Source: Grifola frondosa
Lineage: Eukaryota; Basidiomycota; Agaricomycetes; Polyporales; Grifolaceae
DNA length: 64,000 nt
Assembly: GCA_001683735.1 (NCBI GenBank)
Contig: LUGG01000009.1
Span: forward strand, 558,001-622,000
Direction of reading: 5' to 3'
In this document: piece by piece, positions 21,985-33,696 of the stretch
How the letters are laid out: every line of letters starts with the position of its first letter
Position numbering within the stretch: the first letter of the stretch is position 1
Position numbers and translations under genes: made by a program
Notes under the pieces: generated by a model
What the model saw: the letters and a program-made list of their open reading frames with translations, nothing else
The model's database searches: none
Told to the model about the DNA's origin: nothing

Positions 21985-22075
21985 GCTCAAGATGTGGGAC
22001 GACCTGAAGGGCTCAATGAGTCAACTAGTCATGGACCACCTCGATCACCCCTGAGCTCAGAGTCAAGATTTGGTG
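21985..22075 (+). pseudogene. Relic of the 3' end of homogentisate 1,2-dioxygenase
   Basis: This plus-strand stretch contains ATGTGGGACGACCTGAAGGG and, after a small insertion, ATGGACCACCTCGATCA then CTGAGCTCAGAGTCAAGA. The intact homogentisate dioxygenase gene (35002-37278) ends with MWDDLKGQFMNHLDQ ... PELGVKTE, and the two match at the DNA level apart from an indel of about 30 bases. It lies 60-150 bp upstream of HNH copy A. Confidence 0.7.
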
Positions 22076-22430
22076 TCATTTTGGAGCGTGCTAGATGAAA
22101 TGTTTTCATGTGATGAGTTTATTCGTATCTCAAGACTGTCCTTAGGTCTCGGTTTCGTTTACGGAGCCCGCGAGGTTGAAGCACCTTAGCAGAGCTTAGC
22201 AGGAGTAAGAAATGCCACGTTGGGAAATCGATCTGGTGCACACCGACATAGACTTGCTATATTAGGAAGGCGTCAAAGTTCACAATATTGCAGCCGAGGC
22301 GCAATTGTATGAAGACGAACACTTTAGAGCATTAATCATGAATTGTTGAACACGAGTTATTGGAAACTATGAATTTATGGCATGATATACACGTTCAGTT
22401 TCTTCAAGAAGATCATCACATCCATCGCTA
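22076..22430. other. Intergenic, no feature seen
   Basis: Right flank of the dioxygenase relic and 3' flank of the DUF1479 gene. Nothing recognisable. Confidence 0.4.
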
Positions 22431-24236
22431 TCAGGAAACTTCAATCGCAAAACCCATTGCCCTCTTCCCGACCGGGTTCTCGATATCGTCCGGTGTCCCG
22501 ACTCCAGTGAACGTAATCTCGCCGTTCCCCACCGGGAAATCAGGGGGCGGGATGCCTTTGAGGAAGCTCTCCCTTTGCCTCTCCACGTACGCGGCATTCT
22601 GAGGTGTGTAAGGCACCGCGGGGATGTACATGACTGCAGCAAATCAAGAAAGTTTCAGGCAGTGGTCAAATGCTAGATCGATGCGATAAATTCGTACCCG
22701 CTGAATCTACGGTGCCAGTGTGTTGCTTCTCGACTGCATGAATCAGGTCCTAGTTGAATTATAAGTAAATAAATTGTGGGAACATCGCAGATCCAGACGA
22801 ACACAGTGCCAGAAAACCATGTCTCCCGGGCACACTTGCGGCATCGAAACCATAGTCTCGTTGAGCCTCAGATGGGGATGCGTCTCCGGATTCGGCCGAG
22901 GGCCAGTAAATCCGCTGCCCATGCTATAAATTCCAGGAAAATCGGGGTTCGATATGTCTGGAAGAAGAAATTATTTCAGATCAACATGCTGTATTAAAAT
23001 TGCAACTACAGCAACCGACCAAATTTCCAGCAGCGAGGTCGAATGAATCCGTGCTGCCGCTGTCTACCGGAGTGAAGAAGGGGCGTAGGATGGTATATGC
23101 ATTCGAGAGACCAACGTTCGGAAATACTTGTAGGGTGCCTTGGTTGGGACCAGTCTCGCTAAATTCACATCGTGATAAGTTAGGGTACGCTGCCGCCAGA
23201 AACCACACAGACCTCAGCGCGAGCCAACCCTGGTATGTTCTAAAAACGGTGGACTGGAGAAACTTGCTGAAAAGTCACTCAGATGAGAATTATAAAATAC
23301 ACATACCTGATTGGGACGATTGTAGAGCGAGCTTCGCGCATTGATACGATTCTCCAGGTCATAAGGGTCATGCTTTCGCCAGTCACCGCTCAAAATCTCC
23401 GCGAAGCAATTGCGGAAAACCTTGTCTTCCCATCGTTCGATACTTCCGCCTATTTGCAAATATCTTCGTCACTTGAAAGACGGTCATAACCCTCCTGATG
23501 CTTACCGTCAACATGGGGAGGATGTGCATCCCACTGTACGCCTGGATGGCGAATGCGGAAGCGGTCCGCGTAGCTTAGAGGCGTGTCCAGATCGACGTTC
23601 TCTATTTTTGCGCCAGATTTCACGTGGTACATGTTGTTAAGCCAGCTCGTGACAGCGAGCACATTAGGGTGGGACCGAGCGCGCACTTGCGACCTCGTCC
23701 AACTGAGGATATACATGTGAGATCAAGATGGATAACAAAACGAGCATCACACTGACTAGAGCTGGAAAAATTGCTTGTCATTGTCGGGAAAGCCTATGAT
23801 CACCTGTCAGTATTGTATTCGCATTCCGATCATGTAGGACCTACCCTCAACTCCAGGGTTGGCTGTGACATATTCGCGCAACCAAGCCTGCCAGGACTCG
23901 GCCTCCGTGTCGTCGACAACATCCCGAATTACGACGCATCCATTCCGGCGTATATCTTCTCTACGTTCAGGACTGAGATTTTGCAGCTCGGAGAAGGTAA
24001 CTTCGGGAACAGCCTAAGACTCCAAGTAAGATTAATCACTGAGAAGGGAACAGACGCGAGTTCCGTCACACCTTAGGTCCCTGGCTCGCAATCTCGGCGG
24101 TGACTTTCTCCAGCTCGCCAAGAATGTCAGCCCAGGCCTTCGTGACGCGCTCCTGGAAGTTAGGATACGAAGCAGCAATCTCCTGCTTAACCTCCACAAG
24201 GCGAGGGGGGCAGGGTCCAAGTTCCGGTTTCGACAT
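22431..24236 (-). CDS. DUF1479 family protein (putative Fe(II)/2-oxoglutarate dioxygenase-like)
   Basis: DUF1479 proteins are common in fungi and some bacteria (E. coli YbiU) and have a jelly-roll dioxygenase-like fold; substrate unknown. ATG at 24236 (MSKPELGPCPPRLVEVKQEI). About ten exons follow: FQERVTKAWADILGELEKVT; a segment with IPEVTFSELQNL; NGCVVIRDVVDD; WLNNMYHVKSGAKIENVDLD; VQWDAHPPHVDG (His-x-Asp metal-ligand candidate); SIERWEDKVFRNCFAEILSG; NQGTLQVFPNVGLSNAYTIL; FTGPRPNPETHPHLRL; GDMVFWHCDLIHAVEKQHTG (distal His candidate); and YIPAVPYTPQNAAYVERQRE with ...FLKGIPPPDFP. It ends KRAMGFAIEVS. All family blocks are in order and no break is found. Confidence 0.9.
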
Positions 24237-24999
24237 CCTGATCAAAGCAGCGCAGCAGGATCAGCCGCATACAAACCTATCATCCTCCTATATATATTGT
24301 GACAGTCATGCGCAGCCTCACTTCTCCTTTCGCGGTCCGCTATCCGACAAGTGAGATCATGGGGTGTGTTTACGACATGAAAAATCGCATCGTTTCAACA
24401 CTGACACTGACGCGGGAAGATTATTGCGATACGGACGGTTGCTTTACCGTATTCGACAGCGTGAAGCCTACTCCAGCAGCCTGCTCACCGCGTAGAGGGA
24501 TGTCAAGCGCAGACACCATGATTGCAAGCCGGTGCAACCGCACACACAAATTGATTTCGATTTTGAATCGTTAATGGAAAGGCATATGGAGAAACCTCGC
24601 CGAAACTCAACTACGTCCGCGTCATCAGCGGCGCTACCAGGTGTGAGCAAAATCGAAGGCTCACCATTAATATCGACCGAAGCATGCTCGATGAGAGAGT
24701 CTGAGGGCCTAGACGAAAACCGCGTGGCTTACATGAGGCAAGCAGCGGCAGACGAAAAAGTACACAAATTAAATTCGGGAACACACTGGAAACAACGCTA
24801 AGCTGTAAGTCGATATGCACATTGAGAAAGAGGAGAACAAAAGTCCCGCTACAGAGCAATGGAACACAGAGCGTAAGTCAACAAGGCATTATTAAGGTAA
24901 TAGGCGAACAAAATATCCAAAGAATCGTCGATATGCAAAACGGAAGCCGATAGCGATATTGAGAGCACTGTGCAAATCTGCTACCTGGCATGCGCGTCA
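24237..24999. other. Intergenic, promoter of DUF1479 gene and 3' flank of beta-tubulin
   Basis: A plus-strand frame at 24532-24801 (89 codons, Ser/Glu-rich) is open with fair composition but no family resemblance; it could be a small gene or chance. A purine-poor TATATATATT run sits near 24290. Confidence 0.35.
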
Positions 25000-27698
25000 C
25001 TATTCGAGGGCATCGCCGTCCGCGAGTTGCTCTTCTTCATATTCCTCATTATCTTCGCCTTCCAACGTCGCTTCTTGGTACTAATAAAAGGAGAAGGGAG
25101 TCAGCGGAGGGCCGTTCAGCTCTCATATGACCAAACATACCTGTTGATATTCCGCACTGCGCCACAATTAGGCATTAGAGCAGCGTTCAGAAGACCAATG
25201 AGCTCGGGCAACTTACATAAGATCCTGCGTGTTGCTCTCCGCTTCAGAAAACTCCATCGTGTCCATACCTTCTCCTGTGTACCAATGCAAGAAGGCATGT
25301 CGTTTGTACATCGCAGCGAACTGATAACAGGGAAGATGTGAACCGCTGAATGAAGCGAATAGATGTTACAGGCTGACCTGTGTGAGAGTACGCTTGAAAA
25401 CTTCTTGAACAGCTGTGGAATTTGCCAGACACGTTGCGGCCTAGTGATCACACGAAGAAAGTCACCAGACCGACAATGAGTGCGATAAGCAGATATATGC
25501 ACCTGCGTCTGCCCAACGGGTGGTACGGAACACAATGCTACCGACACGTTATCCGGTATCCATCTACATAGCCGTGAACACCATTTGACAACGGCACGCT
25601 ACCAGAGGATACGCACTCGACAAATTGGGCGGAATTCTTTCGTTGAAGCTCCCGGACTGAATACTGTACGTCATGTGTGCATACGCGCTTTCGGAGACCG
25701 CGGATAAGTACATACCTCAGCCTATGACGAAAGAGTCAGCTGCAAGCTCGAACCCAAAGAACGGATTACCGACCTCACGAGATGAGATTTTTCCCCGGAA
25801 TATTGTGGCCGCGGTGAGGTATCGACTAAACGGTCACATCAATTAGTTGATATCAGAGGGCATTTTCACGTAAGGAATATTGTTCGACGTACCCGAATCT
25901 CGGATCGCAAGCCACCAGGAGATTTCTCCTATCAAACAGTCTAAAGATGTCGTCTTCAGTCAATATGCGCTATCCAACGCACGCAGTGCAGCTTACGCAG
26001 ATGTGAGGTCAGAAACGCTGAGTCGCACGAATGCTTTCGCTGACGGGTCGTAGAACGGAGCATAGCTTGGCATGAGGAAGTGCAGCTGCAAGGTCGGGCG
26101 ACATGAATTCACAAGTGAAGATTTTCACAGAAATCATGCTTACACGGGGGAAAGGAATGAGGTTCAATCCGAGCTTCCGAAGGTCACTACATGTTTATTG
26201 ATGGTTAGAGAACATTACAGCAGACAAAAAAATCGAATACCCGTTCAACTGCCCCGGGAATCGCAGACTTGTGCTTACTCCACACATCACTTGAGAAACC
26301 ACCTGATGATAACACCACAGTTGATGATGTGTTTCAGCATCAGCAAATAAACTGTGCACATACTGTGTTGAGATCCGAAAAGTCGGGATTCTTCACTTTC
26401 AGCGTTCGTACAGCGATATCATATCTGGCGAGACATGAGCATAATGTTCTATGCGAGAGCCGATAAGCAACCCACAGTGCCTCGTTGTCAATACACATTG
26501 TCATGTCGCTGTTCTCGGTAAGTTGGTGGATAGAAAGCAGCGCATTGTATGGCTGTATTCCCATCAGCACGACTCAATTCACCAAGTCTCTCAGAACTTA
26601 CCTCGACGACGGTTTCCGACACCTTAGGGACCATTTCATCAACATGAGGGGCAGAAACACGAATATCGACGACGTACTTTAGGAGATGGCAAGATGGAGA
26701 ACGTAGATAACATCCTATCAGGGTATTCCTGCAATATTCACATCAGGGGGCAAACCCAGTGATCAACAGTAAACACAACTTCTCGGAATTTTGAGAGTAT
26801 CAGGGAGCCCAGTCCAGCACCAGTTCCTCCGCCCAGAGAGTGAATCACTTGGAAGCCCTGCAGGGCATCGCAAGCTTCTGTTTGTTTGCGTACTATGTCC
26901 TGTTCGGCAGATATTAGATCTCAACGAGGTGCTTTACAGCGACGTATAACAGACCAGGATCGAGTCCACGAGCTCAGCACCTTCCGCAACCGTGAGATCT
27001 TGATCAGATGGCAGGATGAAGCAGCATACCTTCTGTGTAAACTGTAGACGAGTTGAATGAGTATCTTCCGTGATCGCGTAACGATCAGTGCTCACATCCT
27101 TTCGCCCAGTTGTTGCCTGCTCCGGATTCTCCTGTCACGAAGGTGTCGGGTCGAAACAGCTCGCCCAACGGCCCCGATTGTATCTAGCGGGTTTAAGCAC
27201 CAACGCCACACAGAGTAGTACAAGCCGACATCTAAGACTCACGCGATTACACACGCCCGCCTCTAAATCAATCTGCACACTCCGCGGGACATATTTGTTG
27301 GGGTGACCAGGCAGCTCGACTTCGGTGAAGAACACGCTGGCCTAAAGCACTTTCAGACACATGCCCTGTCATTTTAAGAGCGCACGCACTCTCGCCAACT
27401 GTAGCGGGTCGTTTCCCTTGTAGTGCTGCAAGTGTACAGTTCAACATTCCACCATCAAGCTGCAGGATGTTATGGACATACTCCGGCTTCATCGAGGCCA
27501 TGCTCGGCCAAGACCATCTTCCAGAAGCTTTCACCGACTTGGTTTCCAGCCTGTGCGTATGCATAATGAGCATTCCGCTCCTCCTCGAACCCCTCAATCT
27601 CCTTACTTGGCCAGCCTGTGGCGCCGGGAAGTCAGTATCCGTATCAGTGTCGTAGCTAAGTATGAACTCACCTGAATGTTAACAATCTCTCGCGACAT
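25000..27698 (-). CDS. TUB2: Beta-tubulin, divergent second-class paralogue
   Basis: GTP-binding subunit of microtubules. ATG at 27696-27698 opens MSREIVNIQ, spliced to AGQ and then [20 protein letters not shown]. The usual Cys after AGQ is Ala. Later exons carry [39 protein letters not shown], the tubulin signature [92 protein letters not shown] and an acidic tail ending [12 protein letters not shown]. Many short introns (at least ten). Phrases such as [15 protein letters not shown] and NPDFSDLN differ from the conserved fungal major beta-tubulin (DLEPGTMD, NSDETFC, TPTYGDLN) and mark a divergent class reported in Agaricomycetes from memory. No frame break noticed, so likely functional. Confidence 0.93.
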
Positions 27699-27996
27699 CT
27701 TGTTCAAGGGTAGAGTGCAAAACGCAGAATTACGGGTGAAGATGGAAGTACAGAGTCAAGGAGAGAACTTGGAGAGTTAGGTTCCGCGTTTCAACTTGCT
27801 CGAGGATGTCGATCCCCGCATAATCAGGCTGGTCGGGGTTTGCCGGGGCCCTGACGTCGACGCCACGAGGTTCACACATGTGAAAGAACTTGATACTAAC
27901 TTACAGTAGCTTACAGTACTAAGACGTAGCACTTGTTATTACATTCATAGCAATAAGTTATACATTATTTGACCAAGCCGAGCCCAACAGCGACCC
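27699..27996. promoter_or_regulatory. Intergenic, beta-tubulin promoter
   Basis: Upstream region of beta-tubulin, with the 3' end of the first AA14 gene on its right. A direct duplication of TTACAGTA units is visible at 27901-27918. No TATA box obvious. Confidence 0.35.
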
Positions 27997-29481
27997 TCAG
28001 AGAACGTTCCACAGCCCGCTACGGTCTTGTAATTTCCTTGACACCTTCCGATAATCGCGCAGCGAAGGAAGGTGTGTTAATCGTGGCTCATCAGCCTGAG
28101 GTGATCTTCTTGATCGACGTGAAAGTGGGGCCTTGCGCTTCACCCAGCGTTTACTGAAAATATTGTGGTGAGCGACTGTGGGGGGAAATGACATATAGGC
28201 AGACGTACCATGACATACTACTACACAGAGCCGCTGAGGTAGAAGCAGTTGTGGAGGAAGGTGAAGTAGTGGAGGCCGCACTGCTCGTGGAGGACGGTGT
28301 AGGCGTAGAAGCGGAAGAGGGCGCTAACGATAATGAGGCTTGCGCTGAGACATTCGTTCCACCAACAAGATTGGGGACGGGGACAAAAGTAGAGTTCGGA
28401 CTGGGCGTAGGCAATCCATTGGGATATGAGTCCTCAAAGATATCATCCTGTGAGCCGTCCTTGAAATTATACAGGTCCAGGTAGAAAGGTGGTGCGTATG
28501 TCCCTTCGAACATCTGCAGAATTATTGTGAGCGAGATGGAAACACTATTGGAGACTGAGACTAACATTGTTCTGCTCCTGCTGGAACCAGTAGAATGGTT
28601 GCTTCGCGCCGTAGGTGCAATTGCCTGGGGACGCTTCTGGCTTGCCGAAGTCGGGATCAGCACCACACCGACGCGGTACTTGCGGCTGCGCGAGAGCAAC
28701 ATTGGAAGTAGAGCCAGTGATGTTGCACTTGAACCCATTCATGTAGTCTAAAACATTCTCATTAGTTCACGAAGACAACACAAAAAGTGAATCAATCATA
28801 CTTTGCTCTCCACCACTATCTGGCTGTAGCAAAAGCATAAGCCGGTGCCACAATGATGACAGCGCTGAAACATACCGAATGAATCCAGAACCACGCACAA
28901 GTACAACCACCCTCAGGACATGGCGGCATCCTCTCAGGCACCTGGAAATCGGTGAAGCGCGTCCAGACACACGTCTGATTCACACTGAACACAGTGAAAT
29001 CTTCTGGCTGCACTTGGCTTGCGTTCGATTTGTACGCAATCGCGAGGGAACAGCCCTTCAAGTCGCTAAAGCCCGTCGTGTGATACTCGGAGGGCGGACT
29101 ACCTGGGCACACATCGTCCCCATTGCGAATGTCGCCACCTTCGGAGGAAGCGAAGAAGGACGTCGCGCCCTTGTTACATCCGATCTCGAATGTAGCGGGC
29201 TGCCCTGCTTGTAGCTCGAAAATGTCGCCGTCATTCGGAGGGTAGCCGAGGTGACCATGGAACCACCATTGTTCGAAGGTCATGTTCATCAAGGGGGAAA
29301 CAGGACGGTTATCGTATGGAAATGTTTTGTCTGTCACGTTAAAGCCGTACATGCTTGGATGCCAGATTGCTGCGTGATGCGTAAGGATGACTTCAAGATT
29401 GCATGAGATACGGGACGTACATGCATGGCCAGCAGCGAGAGGCAAGAGCCCTGCAGCCACAATCAAGAAGAAGGGTATCAT
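27997..29481 (-). CDS. AA14 lytic polysaccharide monooxygenase, copy 1
   Basis: Copper enzyme described as acting on xylan-coated cellulose fibres; secreted. ATG at 29479-29481, signal peptide [18 protein letters not shown]; a 50-nt intron joins HA to [15 protein letters not shown], so the mature protein starts with His, the first ligand of the copper histidine brace. Family blocks: [175 protein letters not shown] and [18 protein letters not shown] Ser/Thr-rich linker follows. Without splicing the frame stops at 28151; a GTACGT donor and TTTTCAG acceptor instead extend it to a basic tail ([17 protein letters not shown]...) ending at 27997, which I prefer. Tandem with copy 2. Confidence 0.92.
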
Positions 29482-31843
29482 GTTGACGTCGTTCGTAGCC
29501 GGTTAATTAAAGTCCTTCAAGGCAGCAAGCAAATGGGAGAGACCAGTCTCCAAGGATCTGAAGAAAGAGAGAGAATGTAGACGTAAAAGAGCGTGAGGGT
29601 GGACTTCGTCGTTAACAGGTGAATAGTTGTATCCCAGGGCCTCCCGAGAATATATAGAGGGCGGCAAACAGAATATGTAAACGAAGTTTATTGTTCTCGT
29701 ACCAAGCTCATTGAGCTACATTTATAGCACACCCAAAGACAAATACGTTCAAATCCGATACATCGCTCTGACGTTGATGGTATCCGAGTATCCTAGCGCA
29801 GATGAGACGGCGAAGCCGGTGGTTCCAGCGATGACCAGGTACTGTGATGGAGCAGTTGTATGACGAGGCGATCCGCATGAAGATCAGACATGGATGCAAG
29901 AATCGATCGGAGCATCGACTGTGCGGGGGCGATGAGATGGCAGTGATGAAAGGCCCTAACGTCGGTGTGCTCGGCGTCGTGAACGTCGATGACCACAACT
30001 ACAATGTTTGCATGACCATCATGTTTGGCTACTAAGTGTGACCGTGCCTGTGACTATAATAACGGTGACTGATGTCACCAACAATGAAAGCCATTTCAAA
30101 GCTCCCTTGTTCAAACATAGGTAAATGTTGAGGAAATGACTGGTTTGACAGGACAATATGCTTGTACATGTTCGAATATGGTGAGTTTTCTTGTGTTGGG
30201 AACCGTAATCATGTCAACTGAAATGTAACAGCATCCTGCCTCCAGTGTGACTTCGAACTTGAATCGCATCATTTCGGGCTCATATGTTGTTTGCGGCTGC
30301 ATCAATATTGGCTGTAGGTGACCTGCCCGCTGATGTCATAGCATGGTGTGGCAGCGCATTTCAACAGTGTATTTGAAGAGTCGGGTCCGAGTCGGTAAGT
30401 TTCATGTTTTGGCATCGTAGTCTTGTGGACCCGCAAACATGCGGATTTCGGACTACCCGGACACGGATATATGGAGGTGGATACAAATGCAATTAAAATG
30501 TATAAAATATTTTCCAGTCTAATCCGACGGTTTGCAGCGGGAGACATGCATTACTCGGAATTGCACATTTTTGCTCTGTCGGACAGACGGCGCAGCGCAT
30601 ATTTTTAACGATGTGGTGTGTACATCACATTTGCAAACAATAAAAGGTGTGTCAATCTCTGGTATCTCGAAAGACATCACATCCTCGAAATTTCTTCCAA
30701 ATTGACCATGTCATCTCTAGCCCTTGCTGTTCCGTCTCTCGCTTATGCTCGCTGGTCTTGGGGTGTTCGGATCGCTCAACTCCGGGCTATCACAGCTTCC
30801 GGAGTATTTTATCTTCCGTTTCTGGATCCTCAAGTGTTCAAAGCGATATAACCCCATCAGATTAACCTGTAGAAGATAAAATATTGGCATGTGGTCGTTC
30901 GAAGCTTACCTCTATATCTGCCATTCTATCTGTCATTCAAAGTCCACAATATTACCCCTACGTTTCTATCTGGGAGATGGATGAATCAGGCTATGAGGCC
31001 GAAATTGAAGACAAAATATCACGGACGACATACCGCAACGTTGAAGCGACACACCATATCAACAGAATTCCCACCATCCACAAGACTCATAGGGTGTACA
31101 TCGGTCTCGGGTTGCTCCTTTCTGTCGACGACCGGTCCCTCAGCTTGTTCTGAGATGGCCCTCATTGGTATCGTCATCCAATTTACTCAGCCCATGCAAC
31201 ACATCCTCCTTCATCGCACCCAACTCGCCCTCTTTCCACCGTCCCCCAGGAGTCGTCTTCGCACCACGCACTCCTGCCTTGACCCTTCTATACGCTACTA
31301 GCAATGAGAGACGCATGCCGCCTGCCTCTAACTCCGGTTCCCGTCGGCCTTGGTCTCAGTGTAAACCTGTCTAGCGCAGCCACATCACCGCCTGAGTCCC
31401 GAACGCGAGCGTCGTAACTATAATCCGCCAGCTGGGCCGGTAACACTTGTAGAACCCCTGACGATTGATAGGAATGAAGTCTCTTGCCCGCCGGTGCAAT
31501 AACATATGCTTCTCCTGCTCTCAGACACTGGATCCGATCATATGGTGAGGCCCAGCAAGACAGGCGCGCAATTTGATCAACAGTATGAGATACGATAACT
31601 AGCGCTACATGATCATAAACGCAACAGAAAATTTGGTCAACTACATAAGCTTGCGATGCAATCGGCAACGACACAAATATTACGCGCCCTAGAATGGGTG
31701 CCAGAGACTGAAAGACTTCTGCCCTCGACCAAAGACATTCAACCCGAGCAATCGTTGGGTATACGCAGAAGTACATCTGAGGTTACTGACGTGACACAAT
31801 CATGATTTAATAACAGTGCTGTATATCTGATTCAAGGAAAGTC
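29482..31843. other. Long spacer between the two AA14 genes
   Basis: Contains the promoter of AA14 copy 1: a TATATAT element at about 29649-29656, roughly 170 bp upstream of its ATG. No convincing gene. The longest frame is minus-strand 31288-31776 (162 codons, no known domain). Plus-strand frames at 30884-31301 overlap in two frames and look fortuitous. No similarity to AA14 sequence is visible in the spacer. Confidence 0.35.
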
Positions 31844-33081
31844 TTACCAGACAGCTGGACTCTTCGGCGCGCCTCCAAGAGGAAAGGTAGCCGTGGACCC
31901 CGATGTCGGCGCACCAGACGTTGCAGATCCGGATGATGTTGGGTGAACAAGGGGAGTCGGAACAACGGTGGAGTTCGGGCTCGGTGTAGGAATATCCCCG
32001 TACGAATCCACAAAGATATCATCTTGAGCGCCATCTTTGAAATTGTACAAATCTAGATAGAAAGGCGGTGCATACGTCCCTTCAAACATCTGTGCAGTTC
32101 GTGATGTTGGTTAATGGCGGTATGAATTAAACATCAACCCCCACATTATTTCTCTCCTTTTGAAACCAGTAGAACGGCTGTTTTGCGCCATATGTACAAT
32201 TACCAGGGTCAGCCGTTAACCTGCCGAAATCGGGGTCTGCTCCGCATCGTCGTGGCACTTGTGGCTTTGCCAGAGCCACATTTGACGTAGAGTCTGTTAC
32301 GTTACACTTGAACCCGTTCATATAATCTAAAGCGCCGGTCACTACAGCACCGGATGTCTGTGTCGCAGATGGGACGTACTCTGCTCGCCGCCGCTGTCTG
32401 GCTGTGATGGGATATCAGCGGTGATCTTAAGTTCGGATGTCGTATGAAGGTAACGCTCACCGAATGTATCCAAAAGAACGCGCATATACAGCCGCCATCA
32501 GGACATGTAGGCATCCTTTCAGGCACATGAAAGTCTGTAAATCGTGTCCAAACGCAAGTCTGATTTACGCTGAACACGGTGAAGTCCTCCGGCTGCACGT
32601 CGCGCGCGTTAGACTTGTAAGCAATCGCCAGCGCACAGCCCTTCACATCACTAAGGCCGGTAGTGTGGTACTCCGAGGGAGGACTCCCTGGACACACATC
32701 GTCGCCGTTGCGGATGTCACCGCCCTCAGAGGAAGCAAAGTAAGAGGTCGCGCCTTTGTTACATGCAATCTCAGTCGTAGCAGGCTGGCCCGCTCGGAGT
32801 TCGAATATATCGCCATCATTCGGAGGGTAATCCAGATGATTGTGAAACCACCATTGGTCAAATGTCATATCCATTAAGGGCGTTACGGGGCGGTTATCGT
32901 ATGAGAACGTCTTATCTGTCACATTGAATCCATACATGCTTGGATGCCAGATCGCTGCGGGTTTGTGTCAGAGAAATACTGGACTATACTCTCGTCTGTA
33001 TGACGAAAACATGAGCTTACAAGCGTGACCAGATGTGAAAGGCGAGAAAGTCGAAAGGAAGAGCAGTATGAACCCTAGCAT
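31844..33081 (-). CDS. AA14 lytic polysaccharide monooxygenase, copy 2
   Basis: Paralogue of the preceding AA14 gene, same strand. ATG at 33079-33081, signal peptide [18 protein letters not shown], then HA spliced to [20 protein letters not shown], so the mature N-terminus is again the copper-binding His. Blocks: [155 protein letters not shown] and [17 protein letters not shown]. The linker after the catalytic domain is shorter than in copy 1. The frame stops at 31844 (PKSPAVW), but a GTAAGA donor lies at the same relative position as the tail intron in copy 1, so a short extra exon further left is possible. High similarity to copy 1 indicates tandem duplication. Confidence 0.92.
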
Positions 33082-33696
33082 TGCTGAAGTAGAATGCACA
33101 AGTTTAAGAATGAGTCCTGGACTTTAGAGTGGGGGAATGAAATTGATACTTGATGATGCTTCAAGACGGCTGGCATGCTTTTGTTTGCATCCCCACGTTG
33201 AAACAATGAGCTTTTAGAGTTATGCGTCGCAAGTGGCTCACCAGCCGATGCAAGCACTGCGTCATGAGATAAATTTGATACAGGTTGTCGTGCTTCATTT
33301 TCATGTTAACTTGTGCAATTAGTCGTTGGGATCGATGCTGAACTCGGAAGGCTAAAGTTCCCCACAGTCGCATGAGTCACATGATTGGCGCGAACTTCGT
33401 CGGTTTCCTTTTTCAGACAGTTGTGTGGCACTGTGGCGCGTGGCACCACGAGTTGAACTGCCAGTGTTGCCTGTTGCGACATATACGTATATGGCTAATT
33501 GTGGAGACCTTTTCAAGGGGATCGAGGAGCTATCAATGTATTCAGGTAAGTGCTGATGACTTACTGACCTATGACTGCTCTAATTTACACCCAGTTTTGG
33601 GGTGGTGGCATCGCAACGAATTGAATTCATTCATGTTTCTGAAGATTTCGTGCAGCCACATAATGTGGCCCCTTCTTTTCTTTTTCGGGCCACACG
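33082..33696. promoter_or_regulatory. Intergenic between AA14 copy 2 and AT-hook-like gene (divergent starts)
   Basis: Shared upstream region of two divergent genes. No TATA box or repeat stood out. A plus-strand open frame at 33372-33890 overlaps the first exons of the next gene in another frame and looks fortuitous. Confidence 0.35.

Noticed and set aside
28188..28484. Acidic plus-strand frame of 98 codons
   Set aside because: Complement of the Ser/Thr/Pro linker of AA14 copy 1.
31288..31776. 162-codon minus-strand frame downstream of AA14 copy 2
   Set aside because: No domain, no signal peptide and no clear splice link to AA14. It could be a chance frame and is left as part of the spacer.
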